Positions 44,501 to 52,785 of a DNA stretch of 52,785 nucleotides are shown piece after piece. Below the pieces are notes generated by a model. The model was not told the origin of the DNA, did no database searches, and saw only the letters and a program-made list of their open reading frames with translations. The position numbers and the translations under genes are program-made. The DNA is from a virus. The stretch covers positions 1-52,785 of IMG/VR virus record IMGVR_UViG_3300046006_001177. One strand, written 5' to 3'. The number at the start of each line of letters is the position of its first letter. Position 1 is the stretch's first letter.

Positions 44501-47414
44501 TGAAGTCCACGTCAGCCAGATACTTCTGCACCTCGATCTCTGACATGCCGTAGGAGATCAGCTCATGTACATCTTTTAAGGCCTGCCGAGTGTTCAGCTT
44601 TGGCGGTACAGGAACGTTGTTAGCCTGATCTGCTTTGACCTTTTTGATGATGAACTTGCGCAGTTTCTCAAGGTCTTGGTAAGGACCGATAAGATTCTTA
44701 GCTTTGGTCTTCTCTGCAATCGTGAGCTGTCCCTGTGTCGCAAGATGCAGCATCTCGTGCAGCAGTGTGCGGTAGTTCGTACCCTCAACCTTCTTCTCTT
44801 GTCCGGCAACGTTCGGGCCATTGATGGTTACGTCGAACTTAGCCTCTGGCAAAGTCCAACCTGTGACCATGCCATAAACATTCTTACGCCGACGACCGCC
44901 ACGCAGCACCTTGAACGACATCGGTATGCCGCGATCTTGCATCGACTTCACACGCGCGCGCACAGCTTGCGCTACGATCTTTGCGAAGCTATTAGGCGCG
45001 TTGGCTATCAGCCAGTCAGCCACCTCTATCACATTCATGCCATCTACTTCTTTGGCAATCTCTGTGGTTGACTTGTCGATCTTGTACTCTTGCTTCTCTG
45101 GCTGCTCTACAGCTACCGGCGCAGGCGCAGTAGGCTCACCGCGCAACACCGCAAACACGTCCTCGATAGGACGCGCGACAGGTGCATTGCCAAACAGATC
45201 TGGTCCACCCTGTGTTTCTGTGTATGCCTTCTGTGCTTCTGCTGCCAGACTACTCAGAGAATCGCCGATTCTGCGTGGTGCATTCTTGTTGGCGGCAAAC
45301 ATGCTGACTACCTCGCGGGTCAGCGGATCCATCTCGATGTCACCCTGATCTACGTACGTAGCTAGGTCTACACCCTGCCGACGTGCGTTGACTGCCAGCT
45401 CTGCTGCTTTCGCTACATACTGCCGGACGTCATAGTCACCAGCGCCTTCCAGGTTCGACATGGCGGGCGCAGCAATCGACATCCCTTTCAGGATCTGCTG
45501 TGCTTCTGGGTCGGTTGCCTCTGCGTACAGATCGATCAGCGCGTCATTCGCGTACGCCTTTGCAAACAGTGCGTTGGCTAGACGTAGCTTTGCTATCGGA
45601 TTGGGCTGGCCTTGTCTGTTGATCAGATTCGCCTGCTCTTCCTGCGGCATAGCGGCAACAAACTGCCGCAGCGATTTCAAGGACGCGTTGCCATCTGCAA
45701 GGAACTCGATCCCCTGCAAGTCAAACCTGCCCATGTCAATCTTTGCCTGCTCTGTCGGGGACATGCCAAGCTGACCGCCGACGTTGCTCTTGTCAGCAAT
45801 ATCAGGCGTGAGTGCTGATTTGGGCATGATCCGCACCAGCATGGGCTGACCAACCTGACGTATGACCTCTGGGTCTATGCCATGGCTAGGATCATTGACC
45901 AAGCTGCTGACGTAGTCGTTCGCCGTTCCCTCTTGGAATGCTCGCTGCAATCCGGCAACACGACCATTACCTGCTACCGGACGAATGCCAGAGAACTCAG
46001 GATCTGCGTACTCAGGGACTGTTGTGCCATCTGCGCGATTGCTAGGGACAATAAAGCCAGCGTCAATCACCGCATACTGCACAGGTATTTTCGTGCCATC
46101 AGAGGCAGACACTGTGTCGATGCGTCCCAACCGCTGCGAGTTTAATTCCACATCACTGATTACCACGGGTGCGCCAGCGCCAAAGTCTTTAGACACAGAC
46201 AGTCGGTTGTAATCAGGCTCTGCCGCAATGCTGGTCATCTGCTGAATAGATGCTGGCTTAGAACGATCACGGTTCTGGATGTCAGAGAACGACATGCCGA
46301 AGTCTTCTGGCTTGCCCTCCCAGTAATTGGTCATCGCAGACACAGCATCATCTGATGGTGGGGCAAATGAAGGCGGTGAAGGCGGTGGTTCCACAGGAGG
46401 TGCGGCTTCTGTGGGAGGTGGTGCAGCAGCAGGAGGCGCAGCAGCTGGTTCCGCAGTTGGCTCTGCTGTAGGTGCCGGTGGTTTTTCCGCAGGCGCTTCT
46501 CTGCGACCAGTCACGCCTGCCGCAGTACCAAGACCCAAGCCGCCAACAGCAGCCATACCCATCGTCTCGCCCAAACCTTCTGTCAGGCTGCGAGTGGGAT
46601 CAACCTTTTGTACCGCAAGGTTCTGCGCTACCTTGCCGCCGCCTTCTTCAATCGCTTCGCTGATAGCTTCGCCAGCACCACCTTTGATGCCGCCAAGAAT
46701 CCTGCCGCCCTTGATCGGTGTCTTGGCCATCGCCCGCTCAATAGCGCGACCGCCCGGCAACATCTGAGCAGCAATAGATATGACGCCAGCTTCGAGGCCG
46801 GCAGTACGTGCGTAGCCCAGCACACGGCCAGTAGCTTCTTCCGGCGATACGCCTTGGTCTACCAGCTTCTTATGTAGCTCTTTGAACGTCTCTGCACCGA
46901 TATCTGCGCCCTGCTGCGTAGCACCTGTGCCGACAGCGCCTGCCACGGCCGTGCGTGCGCCAGCACCGGCAAGACTCAAGCCGCGTGCAACTGCTAATCC
47001 GGGGAGAAGATTGGGTGCCTGCTCTGCGATGAAATTACTGAGCAGCGCAGGATTGGCGATGGTTTCTTTGAATGCTGTAATACCAGCAGACAGCTCGCCC
47101 TCTTTGCCGGCTTCTTTGATCTTGGCTGCACGCTCTGCTTCCAAGCGTTTCAGCTCTTCCGACTTCATGCCTTCGCCGGTCTCACGCAGCTGACGGCCAA
47201 CCTTGGTCAAACCAGTATCAGAGAACTCGCCCGTAGCTAGGCCGTATAGCTGACCCGGTAACTGTGCCAACGCACCAGCACCGGATACCAGTCCGGCGCC
47301 TACGTCTTTGATAGCTTCGCCAGTCGTGCGACCGCGCTTTACAGGTTCATCAAACTGGTCAAACGGATTGCCAGCTTTGGTTGCAACGTCAAACTGGTCA
47401 AAAGGGTTTGCCAT
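41514..47414 (-). CDS. Giant polyvalent virion protein (1966 aa)
   Basis: N-terminus has two NPFDQFD repeats (residues 3-22), common in ejected phage proteins. About 110-300 is Gly/Ala-rich and hydrophobic, suited to membrane insertion; 305-355 is a Pro/Ala linker. About 400-560 is a DdrB-like ParB domain (LGRIDTVSASDGTKIPVQYA, IRPVAGNGRVAGLQRAFQEG). A zinc-protease-like motif LLHEMLHLAT lies near 886. About 1400-1700 is LPD38-like (FLDIARDFKNLLQFGVTLSP, FKIRNLFRDSISAIAVSD), then a transmembrane-like segment (VMSAVALASLMLYMAF). It is probably packaged and injected with the DNA. Last gene of the virion module. Confidence 0.85.
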   Translation of the reverse strand: MANPFDQFDVATKAGNPFDQFDEPVKRGRTTGEAIKDVGAGLVSGAGALAQLPGQLYGLATGEFSDTGLTKVGRQLRETGEGMKSEELKRLEAERAAKIKEAGKEGELSAGITAFKETIANPALLSNFIAEQAPNLLPGLAVARGLSLAGAGARTAVAGAVGTGATQQGADIGAETFKELHKKLVDQGVSPEEATGRVLGYARTAGLEAGVISIAAQMLPGGRAIERAMAKTPIKGGRILGGIKGGAGEAISEAIEEGGGKVAQNLAVQKVDPTRSLTEGLGETMGMAAVGGLGLGTAAGVTGRREAPAEKPPAPTAEPTAEPAAAPPAAAPPPTEAAPPVEPPPSPPSFAPPSDDAVSAMTNYWEGKPEDFGMSFSDIQNRDRSKPASIQQMTSIAAEPDYNRLSVSKDFGAGAPVVISDVELNSQRLGRIDTVSASDGTKIPVQYAVIDAGFIVPSNRADGTTVPEYADPEFSGIRPVAGNGRVAGLQRAFQEGTANDYVSSLVNDPSHGIDPEVIRQVGQPMLVRIMPKSALTPDIADKSNVGGQLGMSPTEQAKIDMGRFDLQGIEFLADGNASLKSLRQFVAAMPQEEQANLINRQGQPNPIAKLRLANALFAKAYANDALIDLYAEATDPEAQQILKGMSIAAPAMSNLEGAGDYDVRQYVAKAAELAVNARRQGVDLATYVDQGDIEMDPLTREVVSMFAANKNAPRRIGDSLSSLAAEAQKAYTETQGGPDLFGNAPVARPIEDVFAVLRGEPTAPAPVAVEQPEKQEYKIDKSTTEIAKEVDGMNVIEVADWLIANAPNSFAKIVAQAVRARVKSMQDRGIPMSFKVLRGGRRRKNVYGMVTGWTLPEAKFDVTINGPNVAGQEKKVEGTNYRTLLHEMLHLATQGQLTIAEKTKAKNLIGPYQDLEKLRKFIIKKVKADQANNVPVPPKLNTRQALKDVHELISYGMSEIEVQKYLADVDFKDKNAFTRFVDAIRRLLAINRSEQSALERLVSLSEETLEVPVEDIAKQFTSYGARYGVSTPEVSEEREPFSDVPKDEEPKRNQDFLEEKWKRMKEGAPKDKPPSFDGVSDDVWSQISKTFFPQNKNIIQKIDSMRDSFWQRLAQGIADQYRTIKDYSEEAYMKARMSKTIDGALEGILFNGQVKLTNGALDIKPNTKGLMQALEPVGNEVDRYQIWVALQRDAELVRKGKAPSVSKELVQRRDELSAGKIGNKSRLEVYEQVQRDMKRLNGSVLSIALRQGVIDKEAYKIFRRDINYIPFYKVMDEGGDVQAAATKSGLVNQYFSKALKGGERPFGDLMENTLRNWSHILSSSMKNEAANATIRAAMDVGAAFPNLKVGLRWEDGKVYSDKSGEMIGDGKLKPEYTTSGKGKIQTMIDGKPAYFEVADPLLLESIMSIGYMGPKSKFLDIARDFKNLLQFGVTLSPAFKIRNLFRDSISAIAVSDLKRNPFANVIQGWAASDRNNPAHISALAGGAIFNFGSAYEGDQSKMIRRLLDQGIKGENILDNKSKITNALRTTWTAYQDLGNKSESANRMALYQQLRDTVNPKTGENFTHLEASFYARDLLDFSMQGAWPAFRLVTQVIPFLNARVQGLYKLGRDGIVPTSRVIYNTVNGKDISATDKQKAEQFSIVMSAVALASLMLYMAFKDDEEFKKREQWDRDNFWWFKLPGMDAAVRVPKPFEIGAFGTMVERVAEQIFDQGAEGKVFEQSLKRMLTDTFAINPIPQVIKPLVDLYANKDSFTGAPIETAGMERLSKAERIAEKTSPLAIALSKVTNVFLPESTEVSPVQADYAIKGYLGWLGGTASWLSHYAVQPFSKSAYPDNNWTETMSAGFIKTLPATQSKYVTAFYENNKEIAQAYADMRHFAQLGNADKVQEILKEKGDKIAMAKFYDNASKDMAKMRQAILHIRNDENMSGAQKKEEIDRLKVVIGEIARQMEESRLEVKKQYAASR

Positions 47415-47417
47415 TTG

Positions 47418-48836
47418 TTATTTCCCTAGAATACGCGCTGCCGCTCCCTGTCCATACTTAGCGTCAAAGTCTGCTGCCAAGCCGGGATTCTTTTTCAGAT
47501 AATCAACAGCTCCCGCTGGGGGCGAAGTCATTGGAGCAGGCGCAGCACCTGATCGCATAGGATCAGATGACATCATTTGTCGCGCCATCTCTTGTTTTTG
47601 CTGCAATGTCTTGCCAGCGTTCATAGGATCATTTGCCACAATCTTCATGGCTTCTTCGTAGCTCATGATGTTCTGTGGTTTGCCAGCGCCACGGATACGA
47701 TCTATGTCGCCCATGAATTTGCCAGCAGCTTCTGGTCCTTGTTTAGCAAGGATGTCGTGGTACCTGCTTAGTAGGCGCTCTGTTTCGCCCGGACGACCAG
47801 CAGACATCGCGTGAATCTTAGCCACAGCAAGCTGGTATTGACCAGACTTGTCAGCCACTTCCAGCGCACGCTTTGCGTTCTCATCAACACCGTACTTGGT
47901 AATGTACAGTTCAGATGATTTTTCAAGCGCTTTGTTCTCTTGGTCAACACGACGCTGCTCAAGTGCCTGGAGTTGATCTTCGTAGCGATTGACTCTCTCT
48001 CTTGCCTTGCCAGACTGATCGCGTTTCAACCGATCTTCTGCCATCAACAGATCGCGCTCTGCCTTGGTGATGTCGCGTTCGGTATCACGGATTTCCTTCA
48101 TCGTGCCGCTGTACTGCATCAACGCCTGACGACCTGCTGTAGACAGTGCTTCGAACTCCTTGCCTTGACGTGCGCCTAGTAGGCCAAATCCAGCCATCAT
48201 CAGGGCTTCACCCTTGGCCTGATCTCTACGACCCTTCAGTTCCTCTCGACGCGCCTTTTCTTCTTCGCGCATCGAACGAATCAACTCACCCGTATCAATA
48301 CCGGCTAGGCGCTCTTCCTCTTGCATCCGTTTCAACTCACCAGCGTAGGTGCGCTCTTCCGGCATCTTGTAGTCGCGCAACGCGTAACCACCCGGCATTA
48401 CTACCGGCTGACGCGCTGGCGGCGCAGTAGGTGCAGCGGGTGTTTCTCGCGCTATAGCCTCTGGCAAAGAAGCCAGACCTCTGCGGAATGTATCCTCGGC
48501 AGATACCAACTCACCATCTGCATATCCCGGCACTTCTCCACCGTCGGCAAATGCAACGATCCCGCCGCCTGCCATCTCTTCTGGCAGTCCTGATGGCAGC
48601 GCAGCCACTCCGGGCTGTGCTTGTTGTTGCATCATCTGTTGTTGCTGACCTAGTACCTCATCTGCCACGGTCTGCTGCGGCGGTTGCATGTTCTGCTTCT
48701 GGATGCGGTCGATCATCATCCCAGCCATGACAGCCTTGGTGGGATCTATCAATCCCATTTGCGCCATCTTCTGCAACTGAGGCTTGCTGTACTTGGTAGC
48801 CAGCGCCTGTATATCTTGAATACCGGGAATAGCCAT
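47418..48836 (-). CDS. Internal virion protein with coiled coil (472 aa)
   Basis: MAIPGIQDIQALATKYSKPQ, a Gln-rich segment (QQQQMMQQQAQPG), the phage virion motif GGGIVAFADGGEVPGYADGE, then a long charged coiled coil (about residues 160-310) and a Pro/Ala-rich region ending NPGLAADFDAKYGQGAAARI. The 'GIVAFADGG' element recurs in internal/ejection proteins encoded beside polyvalent proteins. Probably a core or ejected protein. Confidence 0.75.
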   Translation of the reverse strand: MAIPGIQDIQALATKYSKPQLQKMAQMGLIDPTKAVMAGMMIDRIQKQNMQPPQQTVADEVLGQQQQMMQQQAQPGVAALPSGLPEEMAGGGIVAFADGGEVPGYADGELVSAEDTFRRGLASLPEAIARETPAAPTAPPARQPVVMPGGYALRDYKMPEERTYAGELKRMQEEERLAGIDTGELIRSMREEEKARREELKGRRDQAKGEALMMAGFGLLGARQGKEFEALSTAGRQALMQYSGTMKEIRDTERDITKAERDLLMAEDRLKRDQSGKARERVNRYEDQLQALEQRRVDQENKALEKSSELYITKYGVDENAKRALEVADKSGQYQLAVAKIHAMSAGRPGETERLLSRYHDILAKQGPEAAGKFMGDIDRIRGAGKPQNIMSYEEAMKIVANDPMNAGKTLQQKQEMARQMMSSDPMRSGAAPAPMTSPPAGAVDYLKKNPGLAADFDAKYGQGAAARILGK

Positions 48837-48837
48837 C

Positions 48838-49875
48838 TTAGGACTCCGTCATCTTGTGCAATCCCAACCCCATCAAGCCGCCGTTCTTAAAAATTGGAAG
48901 CCCTTGCGCGGCTCTCGTACCAGCATAGATACTTGCTAGACCACCGATCTGCGCACCCAACGACGGTGGCGCTTCGTACAGCTGCTTGGTCGAAGTCATC
49001 GGCATACCACGCGCCATCTCCATGATGAACTGCGCTTGCTGATATGGGAACTGCTGCTGCCGTAGAAAGTCTTCGTAATCCTGACTCAGCTTCTTCTGCT
49101 GCAATGCCTGACGCTCTGCGCCTGCTGCCGCCTGCAAGCCAACAATATCCTTGGCCTGACCAAACTGTAACTGCCCCAACTGACCCAGCTGCTGTGCCGA
49201 CTGGAGTGCCGACTGTAAGCCGAGCTGAGATGCCTGTAGGCGACGTGCCTGTTCTGACTGGAACTGCTGCGCTGCCTGCTCGTAAGCGGCCTGACCGCCA
49301 CGCGCCTGAATGTCACCCATCTGCTGGGCTAGATTTCTCTGCGCCTCTGCTTCCATGATGGCCTGACGTGAGCCGCCAAATGCACCTGCTCGCGCTGCCT
49401 GCGCACCACGCTGAGTACGGGCAATGTCTGCTTGCCGTTGAGCTTCGCGCTTGGAGATGTCCACCACGTTCTGCATGTACGGCGACATGTACGACTGCGC
49501 CATGCCAGGATCGGTGAAAGATCCACCTGCTAGCAGAGATGGGTTGTAGACGCCCGCCAGACCTGCCGCTCCTGCGCCGCCCGCCATCTGTGCAGAAGGA
49601 TTCACATACGGAGATACCGCCAAGTTGGCCGTTGCCTGCTGTGCCTGTAGCTGCATCGGGTCAAATCCCGCTATGCGCTGGTACTCGTAAGGACGGTACT
49701 GCTGCTGCGCTAGGCCAGCAGACTCTTCTAGTACACGGTTGACCAGCGGCTGGACTTCTGGCGCGTACGACAGAGCAGTCTGCGTTACAGCGCTGGGAGT
49801 TCCCCCGCCACCGTCGCCGCCCATAGAGAACGTGAACCAGTCCGGGTTAAACAGGAATTTCAGGAAGCTAAACAT
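48838..49875 (-). CDS. Internal virion / DNA-transfer protein (345 aa)
   Basis: N-terminal hydrophobic-aromatic segment (MFSFLKFLFNPDWFTFSMGG), then YMSPYMQNVVDISKREAQRQ, ADIARTQRGAQAARAGAFGG, SRQAIMEAEAQRNLAQQMGD: an Ala/Gln-rich helical family common in the ejection cluster of such phages. C-terminal half is a long Gln-rich helix. Overlaps the gene upstream by eight bases. Expected inside the head or at the portal. Confidence 0.78.
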   Translation of the reverse strand: MFSFLKFLFNPDWFTFSMGGDGGGGTPSAVTQTALSYAPEVQPLVNRVLEESAGLAQQQYRPYEYQRIAGFDPMQLQAQQATANLAVSPYVNPSAQMAGGAGAAGLAGVYNPSLLAGGSFTDPGMAQSYMSPYMQNVVDISKREAQRQADIARTQRGAQAARAGAFGGSRQAIMEAEAQRNLAQQMGDIQARGGQAAYEQAAQQFQSEQARRLQASQLGLQSALQSAQQLGQLGQLQFGQAKDIVGLQAAAGAERQALQQKKLSQDYEDFLRQQQFPYQQAQFIMEMARGMPMTSTKQLYEAPPSLGAQIGGLASIYAGTRAAQGLPIFKNGGLMGLGLHKMTES

Positions 49876-50314
49876 TTAAATGCTCCTTGCGATATTCGTC
49901 ATACCGCTCAAACACGATTTCTTTCCACACTTCAGGCATGTATTCAGCCGCCTTCTCTGGTCCCACACAGACATGCACCGCGTAAGCGATGATGTTGCCC
50001 GCCGCATATCGCAGGCCGTGCGCTATCTCTATGCCATGCTGATCCTTCGTCTGCTCGTAGTGGTTGGCCGTCTGATACGCACTCACAACGGTTATCCACA
50101 TGGGCAAAACAGCATGCTGAATCATCTGGTAGAACCGATTCATCGGCAGGTAAACCAAGCAGATCATGAACGCGTTGTTGATGTCACGCTCTGCTAAATC
50201 TTTGTCTTTATCTACCAGATCATCCCAAGCGTGTGACAGATCCACAAACATGTGGAACATGGCAAACGCATCCTCATTACCACCAAACCACTCAAGCTTT
50301 CCTACAGTCTTCAT
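49868..50314 (-). CDS. Helical protein of ejection cluster, unknown (148 aa)
   Basis: MKTVGKLEWFGGNEDAFAMF, HMFVDLSHAWDDLVDKDKDL, then helices (AFMICLVYLPMNRFYQMIQH, GLRYAAGNIIAYAVHVCVG) and YMPEVWKEIVFERYDEYRKE. All-alpha, with an Asp-rich DDLVDKDKD stretch that superficially recalls metal-binding helices. It recurs in phages without known function. ATGA overlap with the DUF4214 gene. Confidence 0.65.
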   Translation of the reverse strand: MKTVGKLEWFGGNEDAFAMFHMFVDLSHAWDDLVDKDKDLAERDINNAFMICLVYLPMNRFYQMIQHAVLPMWITVVSAYQTANHYEQTKDQHGIEIAHGLRYAAGNIIAYAVHVCVGPEKAAEYMPEVWKEIVFERYDEYRKEHLNV

Positions 50315-52785
50315 GCAGGCAGATGCTTCTCTGATCTGGTATTAACAGCGACTCTGTTTTTGCCGACCGACTTGCGCCGTGCTTTCTGGATTCTGTCCAT
50401 CATGGCGTACAGCTTCCGCGCACCAGCGTCTGTCGATCCGTTGCCAAGTTCAGAGACGATACGAGCTGGAATCACAAACTCACCATCAGCAAGACGAGCA
50501 GGCTGCCGGTTGCCAATAACAGCAGGGATATCATCAGATACTCCATCTCCCGGTCCTTTCAGTAGTCTGCCACCATCAGAGTAGCCGCCAAGATCTGCTA
50601 TACCGCCAGCAGCCATCTTGACGCTTTCTCCCGTCTCTCTTGCCCGCGCCAAGAACTTCTCGCGCTCGCCAGCATCAATCCGGTTGTCTCTACCAAACTC
50701 ATTGATCCAGTAATCAAAGCCGCCCATGTCTGGCGCACGTCCAAGATTATCTTGGTACAGATCGTAAAGTTGCTCACGGGCGTAGTTGTTGGACTGCTTG
50801 GTTACTGGGTCGGTTCCAAACAAGAATGGTGCTTTTGCGTTCAGTTGTGCGCTTTCTTCTTGAGTGATACGACTGCCCATTCTGTTGGGGTCATACAGAC
50901 CGGCGTTATAACCAGCATTGCCCATGTCTACTTCTTTTCGTAGACCGGCGGCTATCTGCTCTCTGAGAGGATCAATACCACCTGCTTTACCTATCTGGCT
51001 CATCCAGTATTCACGGCCAGGAATATCTGTCTCGCGACCACCGATCTCTCTGTACAGGCTTTCCAGTGCATTTCTGTCAGCAAGCTCGGTCTGAGCATTC
51101 GACATAAACAGCTCACGCTCACCAGCGTCAATGATGTTGTCCTTGCCGATGGTATTCAAGTAATAATCAAATCCTGCCGCATCAGGCAGACGTCCGAGCT
51201 TGGTCAAATACAGCTCGGTCAAATCTGCTCGTGCTTTGTCATTTGGTCCAGTCTGGAACTGTCTAATCAGCGCATTCTCTTCGGGCTTATTCTCGAAGTA
51301 GTTGTACGCATACGCGCCCGGTGCTGTGCTGATTTCTCTGCCAGTGCCTGTTCCGGCTGCTGCGCCAGCTCCGGCACCAGCGGCGGCACCAGTACCGGTA
51401 CCAGTACCGGCCCCAACTCCTGCACCAGCACCTACACCAGCTCCAGCTCCTGCGCCACCAGTTGTTGCGGGAGTGGTGGCTGGCAAGCTTGGTAATCCCA
51501 GCTTTGGCACAACAGGACCTGGGTAGCCATACTGCGCCGGGTTGTACGGAACCCCGCCTTCGATCATGGCTCGGCCAGACTCGTCGTACACGATCTTCGG
51601 CACAAGCGGCTTGGCTAGGTTCGTGAAATACTCAGGCGAGTATTGCAACGTTTTCTCTAGCGTAGATGGCGCCATTTGAGCTTGCCGCGAGTAGAACTCC
51701 AAGCCAGGCAAATCTACCTGTCGACCAAGTACACGCTCATAGGCGTCTGCTACCTGACTAGGCGTTGCAGCCGAGGTCTGTAGGCTTCTAGTTGGCGCTT
51801 TGCTACCAAGAGCAAATGTCGTTTTTGCAAATGGCGACTCTACGGCTTCAGTATTCGTTGAGGACCCCTTCCCTCGATAGTCATATCCCCCGCCAACATA
51901 TATAGCACCAGCTGGAATGTTGACGGTGCCGGACGATCCTTGGCTTGCTGCTTGCGTTGCTGCTTGTGTTGCAGCTTGGTTGGTTGCTGCTTGGTTGGTT
52001 GTTGTTGTGGTGGTAGTACCGCCCCTTGGAACACCAGTTGCTAAAAATTCTGCTCTTTCTGGATTGTTCGCATAAGACAGATCTGCGCGAAGTTGAGCTG
52101 CTGAAATGTTTGGATTTGAATAATGCTGCAATCCAGCGGGATCTGGCGCACGTCCAAGGAACTCTCGGTACGCAGCTTCAATATCACCGCCCGCAGCAAA
52201 CTTCTGCTCTCCGGTGTACGGATCTACGTTTTCGTAGTTCATCGGGCGAATGAAGTCTTGAGAGATTGGCCGCTCTGATGGTGTGGCGTATCCACGTGCT
52301 TTTTGATTAGCCATCGGGTAGCCGGTGTTGGCACCGATAGCGTTCATGCGGGACATCTGCTCTACCGTGCCGCCATCTGCTAACGACATCAGCCCACCGC
52401 CTGCTGCGTACACCTCGCCCGTCGGCGCAAACCGCGCGTTCGGATAGTAGTTACGCTCGCTAGTGCCAGCTACGCCAATAGGATATGGATCGTACTCGTA
52501 TCTCAATCTTTCAAGCGGCTCGCCCTTTTTCTGTTCAGGCATCTTGCGCTGCCCCTGCGACGCGTTGTACAGAGATGTCGCCAACGCAGCAGACTCATAC
52601 GGATTGTCTTTAACAAACTGCATGAGCTTCTTGGGATCGGAGGTTATTTCTCCCAATCCTCGACCCATTGCTGACAACTGACCGCTGACAGTATTTGGCG
52701 CTGTTGCTGCTTGAGCTAGGCCTGCGTTTGTCACACCGCGCACTAAATCACCCTGCATGCCGCCTTGGATGGCAGATTTCAATTT
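50311..52785 (-). CDS. DUF4214-repeat virion protein (start at or beyond right edge)
   Basis: At least 824 codons. Five DUF4214-like units, each with the 'LGRxPDxxGxxYY' core: AYREFLGRAPDPAGLQHYSN, AYERVLGRQVDLPGLEFYSR, LYLTKLGRLPDAAGFDYYLN, LYREIGGRETDIPGREYWMS and LYQDNLGRAPDMGGFDYWIN. A Gly/Ala/Thr linker (about residues 445-490) sits between units. The C-terminus GPGDGVSDDIPAVIGNRQPA, RLADGEFVIPARIVSELGNG is a tail module known from other ejection proteins. The open frame reaches the window edge; the first in-window start is TTG at 52782. Confidence 0.78.
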   Translation of the reverse strand, partial: KLKSAIQGGMQGDLVRGVTNAGLAQAATAPNTVSGQLSAMGRGLGEITSDPKKLMQFVKDNPYESAALATSLYNASQGQRKMPEQKKGEPLERLRYEYDPYPIGVAGTSERNYYPNARFAPTGEVYAAGGGLMSLADGGTVEQMSRMNAIGANTGYPMANQKARGYATPSERPISQDFIRPMNYENVDPYTGEQKFAAGGDIEAAYREFLGRAPDPAGLQHYSNPNISAAQLRADLSYANNPERAEFLATGVPRGGTTTTTTTNQAATNQAATQAATQAASQGSSGTVNIPAGAIYVGGGYDYRGKGSSTNTEAVESPFAKTTFALGSKAPTRSLQTSAATPSQVADAYERVLGRQVDLPGLEFYSRQAQMAPSTLEKTLQYSPEYFTNLAKPLVPKIVYDESGRAMIEGGVPYNPAQYGYPGPVVPKLGLPSLPATTPATTGGAGAGAGVGAGAGVGAGTGTGTGAAAGAGAGAAAGTGTGREISTAPGAYAYNYFENKPEENALIRQFQTGPNDKARADLTELYLTKLGRLPDAAGFDYYLNTIGKDNIIDAGERELFMSNAQTELADRNALESLYREIGGRETDIPGREYWMSQIGKAGGIDPLREQIAAGLRKEVDMGNAGYNAGLYDPNRMGSRITQEESAQLNAKAPFLFGTDPVTKQSNNYAREQLYDLYQDNLGRAPDMGGFDYWINEFGRDNRIDAGEREKFLARARETGESVKMAAGGIADLGGYSDGGRLLKGPGDGVSDDIPAVIGNRQPARLADGEFVIPARIVSELGNGSTDAGARKLYAMMDRIQKARRKSVGKNRVAVNTRSEKHLPA

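Noticed and set aside
1-52785. CRISPR arrays, rRNA and tRNA genes
   Set aside because: No regularly spaced direct repeats and no cloverleaf with T-loop signature were found on reading both strands; a tRNA scan was not possible.

Overview
The window looks like most or all of the genome of an uncultivated, short-tailed-type dsDNA phage (Caudoviricetes). It carries a large terminase, a long portal protein, a scaffold, a HK97-type capsid protein, connector/adaptor proteins, large internal virion proteins and a giant polyvalent protein. Protein styles (Lys/Gly-rich small virion-region proteins, DUF6321- and DUF5872-like proteins, a phage GroES-like protein, plasmid-like small genes) suggest a proteobacterial, probably freshwater, host; this is inference from resemblance only. 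No integrase, DNA polymerase or obvious endolysin was found. The gene order closes neatly if the two window ends are joined, so the window may be a circularly permuted complete genome.

Layout. (1) Positions 1-16760, leftward: the virion and packaging module. Read in transcription order it runs terS (own terminator), a LexA-type winged-helix gene, terL, portal, GroES-like, scaffold, major capsid protein (terminator after it), a cluster of small basic proteins, adaptors and a repeat-rich tail protein that runs off the left edge. (2) 16917-19849, rightward: a block of about twelve small unknown genes behind a strong promoter, with near-identical translation-start cassettes. (3) 24504-19814, leftward: a replication operon (small gene, GT23-like fucosyltransferase, small membrane protein, ParB-like, DEAD/DEAH helicase, Toprim primase). 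(4) 24505-25557: a regulatory hub with divergent consensus promoters, two candidate non-coding RNAs, intrinsic terminators and a 15-bp palindromic operator that recurs upstream of the late operon. (5) 25558-41542, rightward: an XRE regulator, RecB-like nuclease, Cys-rich secreted peptide, ERF annealing protein, small DNA-binding proteins, then a sugar island. (6) 52785-41514, leftward: DUF4214-repeat protein, internal virion proteins and a 1966-residue polyvalent protein.

How it fits together. The sugar island encodes Gmd and Fcl (GDP-mannose to GDP-L-fucose), a GT10 fucosyltransferase, three GT-A-like glycosyltransferases, and a second set: an RfbH/E1-type 3-dehydratase with its complete iron-sulfur cysteine pattern, a split transketolase and an SDR. 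This second set could build a 3-deoxy, branched-chain sugar. With the GT23-like enzyme in the replication operon, the phage has two unrelated fucosyltransferase types. The likely uses are remodelling of host surface glycans or glycosylation of virion parts.

The most unusual item is an HNH homing-endonuclease insertion at about 28653-29294. It has cut a gene after codon 25, and the downstream gene is restored by a second copy of those first codons whose protein sequence is kept but whose codons are largely changed. A second HNH gene sits exactly at the start of a glycosyltransferase gene.
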